Shown here piece after piece: positions 23,713-35,209 of a stretch of DNA of 64,000 nt. A model generated the notes under the pieces. That model was not told the origin of the DNA. It did not search any database and saw only the letters and a list, made by a program, of their open reading frames with translations. The stretch's first letter is position 1, and each line of letters opens with the position of its first letter. A program made the translations under genes and the position numbers. Origin of the DNA: Thermomucor indicae-seudaticae (lineage: Eukaryota > Mucoromycota > Mucoromycetes > Mucorales > Lichtheimiaceae); NCBI GenBank assembly GCA_000787465.1, contig JSYX01000099.1, forward strand, positions 1-64,000. Direction: 5' to 3'.

Positions 23713-26252
23713 TTAATGCATGGATCGAGCTCGTTTCTTGAGCTCCACAGGGTTAGATGGTGCAACTACTACAGGCAGTCTCTCCACATTCATAGCCTGC
23801 AGTCGTAGAACAGCTGGCATGAAGTTATTAATTTAGCTACAATGATGCTCGATTTTCTGCTTACCCTTATCCAGGGCAAGTTCAATCCTACACCGTGTTT
23901 TTATAAATGATAACAATGGCCACGTCGACCTTTCACCGTGCAGGATCCTTTTGTGCGAATAAGAAAGATCAAGTCGCGATCATTTCGTATGTATCTTTCT
24001 TACCAGTATGCCAGGGACGCATGGCTAGGATTTGAGAACAGTGTATTCAAATCCTACAACCTATGTCAGTTATGCACAGGTAAACGGACGTATTTCTTTT
24101 ACCGAAAACGATATGTCTGGTACGATTGTCACATTGCCGGATATCTTTTCCTGCACCACGGGTCGCAGTACCCGCGGCAACAAATGAAGTTGATCCAGCT
24201 TTTAAAAAGTTAATGAACAGTCTGAAGGACAATGTGTAAAATGCGTTCTAGTACCTGATATAACCGATGCTTAAACTCGGAAGCAATGATAAATCCAATC
24301 TTGTTCCACAAGGTTTCCCGTTGTAGAACATTACTTTTTGGCACAAATGGGATCGCATAAGCCATTGCCTGCGAGACAATAAAATGATTGACATTAAAGA
24401 GTTCTGATAATCGGTTCAGAGGCTCCTCGCTTTCGACATGTTATTTACTCAATCAATGGGAGGACAAAAGCGTGTTCTCTTACCTTTCACTGGTTTCAGA
24501 CCAATGATTCCACTTAACGGTAGACGGGCTCCATTTCACAATGTTTCCATTCTTGTCCTTGGCAAGCAGTTCACAACTTCCGAAAAGACCAACAGATGCA
24601 GTTGAGCAACACGCTGCGCTCCATATAAGCTAAATACAGCGAGGTTCGTCCTATGCCACTCGAAACAAGCTATCGTTCAATGCACTCTTACCACATTGGG
24701 TGCAGTCAGATAGTTGAGAAGCTGCGGGACTTCTTGAGTTCGGCTCGAAGAGACACTAATATTGAGTACCCGACCGGATCGAGCATAAGCTTCCTGTAAA
24801 CTCTTTTTGTTTAAAACCTTACCCACCACACTACAGAGCGCTTTCTTTTTACCTCGAATGTCAAGTCGCCAACATTGGCACGGACACACTGCTGCAGAAC
24901 TTTCATGTCCATCAAGTAGCCTTTTACAAAAACATGAGATTTTTATCCTTGCTACTTCACGAACTTTTTACTACACTTGCCATGTTTAAGAAGCCTAGTG
25001 ATTCTTCTCTTGAAATGCCTATGTAGTATTTTTCGTTTAGAGCATTTTCACAATCAGAATTTGGGGGTTTCGGCTTACCCTTTGTCACGCTTTGTCGCAA
25101 ACGCTGACAAATTGATTCCGTCGGGATGTAAGATATGCTGTGAAAAGATGCTTAGGCCCAAGTGCGTATTTGATACCAAGAGCAAGAACTTACGGGCAGT
25201 TCCTCGTCCGTGTGGATACAGATCAGTGCGGCAATCATGGCACCAATGGCGTTCCCACTAATGATTCTCGGTAACAGGCCTTGTTCATGCAATGCCTTTA
25301 GCACGCCCAGGTGATACAAGGCTATATAGATCATCAGACACACGGAAAACGATGACCCATCGGTCATATCGTACCGAATGCTGTACCGCCTTGCAATACC
25401 AAAGCCGAACAACCGAAGCCTTGGCGACTATCACTCAAAAACTTGAGTTTGGCTTGTTGATCCAGGTCGTTTGTTTCTTCGATATATTCGATCTGGGCAA
25501 CGACCTCATCCATATATTCCTCGATCAGTGTTTTGGTACTAGTTTTCCAGTGAGTTGGTTATACAGTCTCTTTCCCTCTTTTACGCACGAAATATTTACC
25601 CCAAGTAGCAATGTGAAAAGAGTTTCTTGTCACAAATGCCTCCAAAGTTCCTCAAGAGCCCGCAACGCAAGAGATAAATCATGCTTTGTACATCCTTGGC
25701 TTCTCGAGCGCGGCGAAGGTGTTCCAGTCTTGATTTGATTAACTTGTAGTCGTAGATCCGTGACTCTGGCTCTGCTTTCCATACATCGTTTTCTGCTCAT
25801 AATCACCCGCGTTTAATAACAAACACAATCCCAATAATCAAAGCAGCCCTTACTGAGAGTCCTATTAGCATAGCTCTCCTTTTTAGTACGAACTTTTCTG
25901 GCCGGCCCGTATTGTTATACTCACTGGTCTAGCTTTTCAGCCTTGGCTCGCCACTCTTCATACGTAGTCGACTGTGCAAGCTCCATTGCTAATCGATGTT
26001 CCGGCTCATTACTTTTTAGCTTCTGCAATGAGTCCTGCGCACGCACAGTATATGAGAAGACCGGTACAAAGAGAGAGATAAGACATTGAGCAAACCCACT
26101 ATTAGCCAAGGCTTCACAAAGCGAGACTCCAGGAGCGCAAAGATATTGTAAATGAGGCAAAGCAACGGCACAATGACATGACGCAAAGGATCATGGAGTA
26201 TCCGAACCACTACTTCTAAACAAGTGGTGCTGCCATCTTGATCTAGTAGCAT
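23713..26252 (-). CDS. patatin-like lipase, Tgl4/Tgl5 family, nucleophile missing
   Basis: Fifteen exons: 26252-26068, 26011-25925, about 25792-25600, 25538-25375, 25321-25194, 25137-25079, 25018-24981, 24920-24853, 24793-24692, 24629-24484, 24429-24255, 24198-24103, 24053-24004, 23947-23865, 23813-23713 (about 558 aa). All junctions close in frame except exon 2 to 3, where phases differ by one base. The N-terminus has a membrane segment. Family text includes 'AEPESRIYDYKLIKSRL', 'LIEEYMDEVVAQIEYIEET', 'QGFGCSALVLQGGTAF', 'LYHLGVLKALHEQGLLPRI' and 'SELFNVNHFIVSQ'. These enzymes hydrolyse triacylglycerol on lipid droplets with a Ser-Asp dyad. The expected GxSxG reads GNAIG (25242-25256), so the Ser is Ala. 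Intron 24921-24980 uses a GC donor. Either a non-catalytic paralog or an early pseudogene. Confidence 0.85.
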
Positions 26253-26397
26253 GACTGACCTGACAAAAGGAAAGAAAACAGTCGGGAGCTTCAAAAATTC
26301 ACATGCTTATCATAATGCATTATGCAAGGAAACTTCGAGTTATTATTACTAGGAGAAAGACTATTTACAAAACGGATCATGGGAGGGAGAGAAACTA

Positions 26398-29300
26398 TTA
26401 GATATTCCTGCCCTTTCCGTAACGGCCAAAACCTCGCATGCCTGCATGCCCTGGTATCTTGAGTCCAATTCTGCTATGCAACGCTGCATTACGGCCTTCC
26501 TCATTGTTTTCTTCTCCTTCTTCAATTCGTCCGTTGCTATTGTACAGACCCCCGTATCGTGCTCGCTCCAGTGATGCTTCCAAGTCTACACTCAGGTTCG
26601 AACTCGCCAAAGAGTACGTGGCTGAATGTATCGAGCACCGGTCAATCGGCACCACAGAATCGGTTGAATACGATCTCCCACGTGGAACAGTCCTGGTTGT
26701 GCCAGCCGCCGCCGCCGAAGTCTCTCTTCCTCCTCCTGCTACTGCTGTACTACTGGGAGCGTAGTAAGATGAATATTCGTCATTAGTAGTAGTATTGCGT
26801 GAAGAATAGGTGAAATATGAAGACTGAGAATGACTCGGTTTATGTTGTTGTTGTTTGTTGTTGCCGGTTTGACGAAAATTGCGAAGGGTATGTTCCGGGA
26901 TATAGGGTGGTTGTTGTACTGCATAGCTATCGTGGAATGGATTGTCCAGTTCGGATGCGAAAGGGTTTTCGATAGTAGTAGGAGCCTTGGTCGAGCTCGC
27001 AGTAGAAATCTCAATGCTCCTCTCCCCATGTTCCTGTGGCAGTCGCACGGTGCTAGGCTTATTATAGCCAATAGTAGGGTTGCTGTCGCCTCGGCCACGC
27101 ATCGGGTACCTTCGCAGCTGTGCTGCTGCCATGGGTGGCGATGGTATCATTTGTTCCCCAAAGGATGATTGTACGCTATTTGCTCGTCGACCTCTTCCAC
27201 TCACGAACCCAGTAGTAAATCCTGTGAAATTCGAGTCCAATGCTGCCGCTTCTTCCATTGCGCGTTGATATGACTTTTCCATTTCTGCAGCTTCAAACTC
27301 GGCAAACCGTAGCCGTGGCAATAGATCTTCTTCTTCCACTTCTGTTGTGCTTTTCTGCTCGTAGACGTCTTCTTCCGATCGCGGTGATTTATTGTTGTTA
27401 TCGACAGCGCCATGAAGTCGTCCTCTCCTCCCCTTGTTGTTCGCTGTAGGCCACACATCATACCACCGCTCAGCGTAATCGCTACACCATGCTGCGACCA
27501 AAGGAAACCAAACCGCAAACAATGGGACCCCAAAAAGGCCGTAAATGATAAACCATAATACATACTTGAACTGCCGCCGGACAATAAAGTAAAGGATATG
27601 AAGCACAACGAGTGCCGTAAAGCTGATCGCAATAATGGTGTACGCGAGACCCCTTCCGATGAAGAACCGGATGTACACACCGTACAGGTATATAATGATA
27701 GGCACAGAGAATATCATATCCAACAATTTCGAAAACGATAATATCCAACAAGCGACACCGAGGTTCCATGCGACTCGATGCATCTCGATCTGGTTATGAA
27801 AAGCAGCACGTAGATTGCGTGACTGAAGTGCTTGCAAAGCAAAGATGTTGGTTGGCAACATAGCATACCCGATCGCTTCTGGCTCGAATCCAAGGCGATG
27901 GTGGGGATGGGACCGCAAAAGTACGATACCTAGATATTGCTCTTCTCCCAAAAGGAGTACGTTTTGCATGTGTAGCGTGTCCGGCCGCGGTGTCGCAAAT
28001 CCACGAAGCACGGTCGGATGAATACAACATGGTCTTATCCTAGAGTTGGGTGCCAACGACAGCCGGGATTCACGCCCTGTAGCCATTGTATCTCGCCCAC
28101 CACCACCATCACTGCTGCTGCTACGATCATCAGCGTAAGGGTTGATAATAATCTCGTCGCTCACTTTAGGCCACTTGCTAAGCGCCCGTATTGTCTGCTG
28201 CGATACGCTATTATTATTGAGCTCTTGCGCCACCGTAATCTGTTGTTCTTCTGCTGCCATGACCTCGGTCCACAATTTGTACATCATGAAGCCACCATTG
28301 ATTGAAAGAACAGTACCCAAGAAGGCTTCATACGCAAGCCCGGAGTAGAAAGTTAGATAAAGCGGGAATATCTGAAGCATGGTGGTGATGTTCTGCTCTG
28401 GGTTTGCCGGACGCACGTGGCCACTGATCGCGAGCATTTTCCTATCCTTTTCTAGCCGTGACACCATTTTCTGTAAGGCATCTCCCTGGACTTGCGTGTC
28501 TGCATCCATCACGAGCATATATTTGAATTTTCTTGGATCAATGCCGAGGACATTATAGAATTGGTTGAAAAGCTCATACTCCAGAGGCGTCATTCGATTA
28601 TTGGCTAGGTTCATGCAACGCTCCAGGAAACTGAACACCAGGACCAAAGAGTCACGTTTGCCTCGATTACCAGGCACGACTTCCAATGATGCTGCTTCTT
28701 TCGGGCTGCCAACCTTGACCACCACCAAATATGGTACCCGGTTTCGCCCCGTTTCATAAAAGCCGGAATACACTTTGGCGTAGTTGATCTTTTTGCGGTT
28801 CATGCCGAGCGATGCATACGGCTGAGAGACCGGATCCTCCGTTCCACTATAGCCGAGCGACTCCAAGATGCAGAGATACGTTTCCTTGGAATCATGTGCG
28901 CTCCTCACAAGCCCGTCGCAGACAAACAAGAGCAACTTTTTGCTGTCGTCGTAGTTGGTCCGTGCCAGCGAATCAAACGCCTGTTTCAGTGTCTCTGACG
29001 GCTCAGCGTAGCATGGTATCATTAAAATTGTGTACGGCCAGCCGGCGTTCCTGATCGCAGAGGAAAATTCGGGAGGCGTCGACGAAAATAACAATCGCTG
29101 CATGAACCGAAGCCGACACAGATGCGCCAAGTTCATCTTGATCAGGAAGTACAGCAAGCCAACGCCCATCGTCGCCCACAATGCCGGATTGATCTTTAAG
29201 CATCCCGTGGGTGCTAGCTCTTCCGTAATGCCGGCGTAAAACAGCGTTTTCATGCATTGCTCATAAATACCTGCGTTGGCAATGTTGGCTTCGAACTGAT

Positions 29301-30321
29301 CCGAAATGTCTTGACCGAGGTTGATAAATAACATTTGTGTCAGATCAAGCGGTAGGAACATACGATCCAGTGCGAATGCCCGTGAGTATATGCCGTCTGA
29401 TACCTCCACAACATTCGTCACTGTTTCGAGATAAAGGGTGACATCCAGTACCACGCCGTTGAGAACAACCAATGCCCGGCCGTCGCCGTAGATTGATGGC
29501 AGAGTTGTGAAATTGCTGACGACATCCATAGTGTACACAATGTCTATCAATCACAGACAATCAACATCACTATACACCTTCTTTCCCCAAAAAGAGAGAG
29601 ATGGAGAGACAAACCTCCGCTTGTCGGCAAATCCACTGGGTATGGATAACATGGCGCACCAGTTTGATTCCAATGACGCGGATACGGACAAGAAACGAGC
29701 TGGTTGTTTTCGTAGAGGTAACCAGGATTATCATTCAGTATTTCTGCAAGATAATTATCTGCCTGGGCGGACCGGTCCGTTATGCCGAAAATGCAAGCCT
29801 GTAACGTCGGGTCGTCGTAATAATCTCTCCCTTGACGATCCAGTAGTGTGATAAATTTCGGAAACATGCTCGAGACGTCCAGGCCGGTATAGTTCATGAC
29901 GGTGGCTGCAACCGGTGACGAGTGCATGTATTTCGACCAGTCCACTGCTTGTCCATGAAGCGCTGCGAATTTCGAATTGTTCTTGAAGACATTGTCGAAA
30001 GGTTCGGAATGCTCCGTGTCGCAAAAGAGTGTCGAGATATATTCCAACCAAAACAGAAAGACGCCGACAAAGACAAGGAAGAGGACACAGATTGCGATCT
30101 TTTCACGCCAAGCTTGACGAGCCGCTGCAAAGTACAGAAAAAATTAAAGTTTTTTGTGTGCAAAAAGGGGGCGCCACTTAATTACCTGCAGTGCGTAGAC
30201 CGACAACATATTTGAGGATAAAATCGGGGAATATAAAAGTACATGCTCGAGCAAACAGCACCCAGACAATGCGTCTGTAGGTAGGCTTGCGCACATATGA
30301 GTAGTTTTCGGCAACCCTCAT
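26398..30321 (-). CDS. divergent chitin-synthase-like protein (GT2)
   Basis: Three exons from ATG 30321 (30321-30186, 30124-29615, 29543-26398) give 1263 aa; an upstream first exon ending near 30350 cannot be excluded. The N-terminal membrane region ('FARACTFIFPDFILKYVVG', 'RQAWREKIAICVLFLVFVG') and lumenal part resemble class IV/V-type chitin synthases. The GT2 core keeps 'NRGKRDSL' and 'MLVMDADTQV' (near 28500). Further on the usual motifs are altered: CGET reads 'SGHV', LPGCF reads 'INGGF', the ED pair reads EE, and the QRRRW segment reads 'QSRNL' (27811-27825). Several membrane helices and 'SDYAERWYDVW' (usual DDFSWG-TR) follow, then a long Ser/Asn/Gly-rich tail. Chitin synthases polymerise GlcNAc from UDP-GlcNAc at the plasma membrane; this one probably cannot, and may be regulatory. 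The 340 bp upstream to 30664 hold nothing else. Confidence 0.85.
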
Positions 30322-30664
30322 GTACAGATTCCAGCAGTCGGTCCTAGCATGTATAAGGGGAGAGGGGAAAAAGTTGGAAGAGAGGAGGAATGAGTAGAAA
30401 ATCAAAGTTAAGAGAGGCACTACAAGTATTTAGACCTCCGCTTCCTGACATCCAATAAAATCGTCGTAAGTACAAGTCAATGCTTAATATGGACGGCCCC
30501 ATGGGTTAAGGAAGCTTCTCTGCAACTCGGAGGGCCTTCTTTCTACACCCTAGATAGGAGATCTTTGTAGTATTTCTGCTACTGCAGTGGCGATGTGTTG
30601 CCTAATAACCTGGTCCTCAAAACATGCTGTTAATACCTGGCTCATTTCCACTTTATTCGGCATA

Positions 30665-33600
30665 TTAATTAGAGGAGACTAGTTCATTTCTTAATTCACT
30701 CAGGGCTTGCTGCCATCCAGGTGCCGCTTTGAGCTCCTGAATCCTGTTCTGAACGATGGCCTCCAGACGAGCCCTGCATTTAGTTTTCTCCAGTTGTGAT
30801 TCGATTTCCGGTGCCACGCCGAGTCCAGGAATTTCAGAGGACCACCGAACATAGGGCCAGACAGTTTGGTATAGTATGTTGCCGATATCCTGAGCAGACA
30901 TGAACGGGTACATGCGATAGATTTCCTGAAAGGATGTAGGAAGCGACTGTGGGTGAAAATAATCAATAACTGACTAATTGGAGTCAAGCAAAATTGTGAA
31001 TACCTTCCGCAAGAGCTTGGTTAAACGTTCGGTTTCTTCGAGCTGTGTCGGGTACTTGAATGCACTCGGCGCGCTTGCAACCTGAGGCATATGCCAGAAC
31101 GCTATAAAATACACCAGAATGCTTCGTATGATGTCGCCCACAGGGAATCGGACACCAGTGGAGCAATGCTCAAGGATTAGGAATAACACGGGATGATCCT
31201 TGAACGCATTTCCGATCGCTATATCTCTGGCGTACGGCAAAAATAGTTCGTAAAGAAGATGCATGGTTAACTAATAATAAAGATTGCTACCTACCTAGCA
31301 CATGGTATATTTTTTGGTAATGCATCGTCATAAGCATCCAGTGAAATGGTACCAGGCGGCCACTTTGCAGAGAGATGAGATAAGATGTGGAAATTGATAG
31401 CAGATGTATGATCTGTAATATGTACTCAGTTAAAATCATCGATGATATCGCGCGCAATTTTACCAGATGCCATATTTTGGAAATTACAAAATAAACGTGC
31501 AGTACGTTCAATATTATCAATGTACACCTTATCTTGAGTTCCTCTTCTCTCTGCGTTAGCTTCGTGCGAAACGGTAATCAAAACTGACTTACAATTCCGC
31601 GTCAATGTAGTCTTTGCCTGTGATGTACTGAGGAGGACGTCGTTGGTTGAGGCCCTGAATGACACTCAAGTAGCTGCTCGTTCTGCTCCTTTTCTGATCA
31701 TCGGTTATCTTGCTTATGATATCACGTCGCTCTCGTTGCAGTGCGTCAAAGTCTACATTGGGAAATATCTCCAAGGCACCATTCAGGATGCTGTCGAGCG
31801 CTACGCTAAGAATAGCTTTGCCGAGTTCGAGATTCTCGCAACATCTAGTGACTTTTTTTGCAGGCCACAGTTATAAATAGGCGATGTTCAAGATAACCAG
31901 CAAATAACTTACTCAAGGCTTCAAGTTCATCCAAGACCAATGCTTCGTTTTTTTCATCCTGCCACGTGTACCGATTTTTCATATGCTGGAACCATCCGTC
32001 GATAAGTATTTTAGCGGTTTTCCACGTGTCAGTCGTAGCCCTGGTGTCTTGCCAGAAGCCAGACTGTCTCAACACTTTATAACCCAAAGCACGGCATTCC
32101 ATCGAAGGATGGTTGACGAACAGCAGCATGATCTCGCGCCAATGTTGTGTGACATAGTGCCGATATCCTCCCACTTTGTCTACCTGATCGTCATCAAAGA
32201 TCATGGCCAGGTTTCCAAGTATTCTTACGACGCTTAGTGACCCTTCGCTGCTTGCAATTTGGATCGCCATAGCTTTTGAGAACGTCCGCTCTAGGACCGT
32301 CCTGTGTGTATCCACTCAGTAAACTAGTTTTCTTACCCCACTTTTCTTTCAACTTACTCAAAAATACCAGGCCATTTGGCTTCAGCAGCCGATACCAGAT
32401 TCAGGACAAGGTAACGGGCTCCCGCATCGCCCAATGCTCTATCCTTTGAACACGAGGTATCCGATTCAGTAACGAGTCTCACAAAAATGTCCGCTGCCGC
32501 ATCTCTGGTGCTTCGAAGTACAACAAGTTGCATCAAGAATAACGGGATCTGTAAACCATCCCTGCTTCGAGATGAAGCTATGATCGAACAAACCCAGTCC
32601 ACAAGATCAACTGACGCAGGCACTAGCTCAAGCTGCTCGAAAGACGGGCGCAATGAATCCAACACGGAAGAACGGTCGCCGGACTAGATAACATATCTTA
32701 ATAGAAAGAATGGCGTGATAACCGAGAGAGAGAGAGAGAGAGCTTACTGGAACCAGATAATGTAGTCCTAGACGTGCATTATGGGCCATTGAATCGAGAG
32801 CAATGGCAACATCCAATGCATGTTTCATGATCGGGCCAGACTTGTCAAACGCAACGTTGTATAACCATGATGGAAACACACTTGCCACACTGACAGGATT
32901 GCTGCATATATGTTGTTATATATACATGACGGAAGCCGCTATAGCAGAAGTACGTTACCCAAGAACAATGCATACTACAGAGTACTGTGTAGTGTGTTCG
33001 TACAAAAAGATATCACCCATTGTATCGTCTTGGAGTAATCGGCGAAAGATGTCTGACCAACACTCTATATTACTCCCCGTTAGACAACAACGCTTGCAGT
33101 AAAGAAATAAGGATCCCCACCGTTCAGGAGTCTTGGTGAGATCCGAGGTAAAGCCAAGAGATACCCAAGTGTGTGCTTCAATACGACTTCTAGTAGTATT
33201 ACGTTAATCATCATGCAACATGTTTAGAATTGAGGTGCGGAAACAACTGACCGTCATTATCTGACATACGCGTTTCTTTTGTGCAGTCAATGTACCTCTC
33301 AAGTAAAAGAATCAACGACTGCTTTGCCGCTTTTTCCTTTTTGTTCTCCAACAAGTAATTGAAAAGTTCACAGCCCAACATGGTCAACTTTGATTGGTCT
33401 TCAGTAAGACCAGAAGACTGTCTACAAGAAGAATTGAGCCAACAAATACCACTATGCATCGCGCTCTAAACTAACACTTACGATACATGTGGCATACCCG
33501 ATTTAGCAAATGCTCGAATCAGGTATTCATGTGTGCGTGGAACGGCGTATTGTGAAAGCTTTTCGCTCACTAAGCATAGCAGCCAAGTCATTGGCTTTGA

Positions 33601-34214
33601 TGTACGCATGGAGCCTTTCGCAAGCTGGGGGACAACGTCAGATAATAATATCTCCCGCGAACGCGACGATCTCTCTCTCACCTCGAAGAGAATATCCAGA
33701 GCGCTTTGACAATGGAACATCAGCTCAAAAAGTAAAACAATGCGACAAATAACTTAAACATACCTATCGCCAACAGCTTCGTGAAACGCTATACACTCAA
33801 TCAAAAGATCAATTAACGATGTATCGACTGGATTTTTCAAAACATATGACATGACGTTTACAGCCGCAGTATGGCTTCCACCTCATTATCATACAGAAAC
33901 TTTAGCAGAAGTCGCTTTCAAAGGGGATGGAGAATGGTGGCGTTACCATTGACGGGCGTGCGTTCACGTAATGTCTTATAAGCCCACTAAGTTTGTTACG
34001 ACATGTTAAAAGAAAACGAAAAGAAAACAACTCTTTCAACATTTGCATTTGAACGACTGATTACTTCAATGAGCTTTTTGCCATCAGTTGACAGAAAACG
34101 CTTCAACTTTTTTATAGCAAGAATGAGGGATTTCCGATCAGCATCAATTGACGTTTGATCGCTGATGGCAGCCGTCAAATACTGAAGGCTGTCGTCCGAA
34201 CATGTCGGCAACAT
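30665..34214 (-). CDS. large helical-repeat protein, function unknown
   Basis: ATG 34214 begins 'MLPTCSDDSLQYLTAAISDQ'. The first exons close in frame: 34214-34065, 33986-33947, 33881-33764, 33713-33692, then 33624-33482. Later exons read 'SKLTMLGCELFNYLLENKK', 'WSDIFRRLLQDDTMGDIFLY', 'GPIMKHALDVAIALDSMAHN', 'RPSFEQLELVPASVDLVDW', 'VVRILGNLAMIFDDDQVDKV' and a C-terminal 'WQQALSELRNELVSSN' ending at 30665. I estimate about 15 exons and 900-1000 aa; not all junctions between 33200 and 30900 were verified. The composition (Leu-rich amphipathic helices, no low complexity, no membrane segment) suggests an ARM/HEAT-type solenoid. I do not recognise the family. One intron holds a (GA)n tract near 32725. 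The stop codon of FN3K lies 47 bp upstream of this start. Confidence 0.6.
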
Positions 34215-34261
34215 GACCTTTGGAACTTGGTTTTTTTGCAGCGAAAAAGGGAAATTTTTCT

Positions 34262-35209
34262 CTATTGTTGAAGAGCGTCCGATAAAAATGATATTGAAGT
34301 GCTCAAGTACGAAGAGCCAAACATGTTGAGGTGATTGACAGCATGATAGAGCGCATAAATGCTGATTCGTTTGTCATAGCCCGGCTGCTTGGGTAATTTC
34401 TTGTGATATGCTTCGTAAAACGCTGGGCCGATTCCACCAAACAATTTCATGATACCCAAGTCGGCTTCATGATGACCCCAATAAGGAGCAGGATCCAATA
34501 CGACGGGCTCACCCGTGTTGGCGTCTGCAGCCCAGTTGCCACTCCACAAGTCGCCGTGCAAAAGGCTCGGTCGAACCTCGATCCCTTCAAAATAGGAATC
34601 CAAACGATCCAAAAGCTGCTGACCCATCTTTTTCAGCTGTGGGTTGCGTCCGCCGCGTGTTGCCAAATCAAACTGATACGAGAGACGTCGACGCAGAAAC
34701 TCGACCCAGTCCGATGTCCAGGTGTTGTCCTGAAAGGTGCTTCCGATCGTGTTATTGATCTCGAACCCGAACTGGTCCGGTCCCCGTACCAGGTGGAGAT
34801 CCGCCAGTTTCTCCCCAAGCTTTTGCTGGATATTGCCTCGACTACCACCTTCTAGCTGAAGATACTCCATCGCGAGAAACGCGCAACTTCCGTCTGATAA
34901 AACGCCGCTCGCGTACGGGACCGGGACCCGAATGGTTTTCGTGTCGGCCAAGGCACGAAGTCCTATTTCTTCGGCCGCAAACATTTCACGCACTTCCTCA
35001 AGCGATTGTCCCGGCGACGCGCGACACACTTTGACGAAAACTTCTTTGCCGGTGCTCGATGTGCAATGAAACGCATCACTCACGCAACCACCACCAATCT
35101 GCCGAACCTTCTCCAACGCCTCGTCTTTCCCAAGCACTTGGCGCTCTTGAAGGCAAGGCGTGAGTGTGCGTTGAATTGCTTCAGCAAGATTGCTTCCACC
35201 AAACGCCAT
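34262..35209 (-). CDS. fructosamine-3-kinase family protein
   Basis: Single-exon frame of 315 aa covering the whole FN3K (fructosamine/ketosamine-3-kinase) fold. Visible kinase-like features are the nucleotide-binding 'GGGCVSDAFHCTSSTGKEVF' with 'VKV' following, the hinge 'FLAMEYLQLEGG', the catalytic loop 'SLLHGDLWSGN' and the metal-binding 'VVLDPAPYWGHHEADLGIM', followed by 'LFGGIGPAFYEAYH'. These enzymes phosphorylate the sugar C3 of glycated protein lysines so that the adduct falls off, acting in the cytosol as protein repair. Length matches the family (about 300 aa). No intron, unlike most neighbours. The start is the first in-frame ATG, with the conserved helix immediately after. It may be co-transcribed with, or share regulation with, the gene 47 bp downstream, but fungi do not normally use operons. 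Confidence 0.93.
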   Translation of the reverse strand: MAFGGSNLAEAIQRTLTPCLQERQVLGKDEALEKVRQIGGGCVSDAFHCTSSTGKEVFVKVCRASPGQSLEEVREMFAAEEIGLRALADTKTIRVPVPYASGVLSDGSCAFLAMEYLQLEGGSRGNIQQKLGEKLADLHLVRGPDQFGFEINNTIGSTFQDNTWTSDWVEFLRRRLSYQFDLATRGGRNPQLKKMGQQLLDRLDSYFEGIEVRPSLLHGDLWSGNWAADANTGEPVVLDPAPYWGHHEADLGIMKLFGGIGPAFYEAYHKKLPKQPGYDKRISIYALYHAVNHLNMFGSSYLSTSISFLSDALQQ

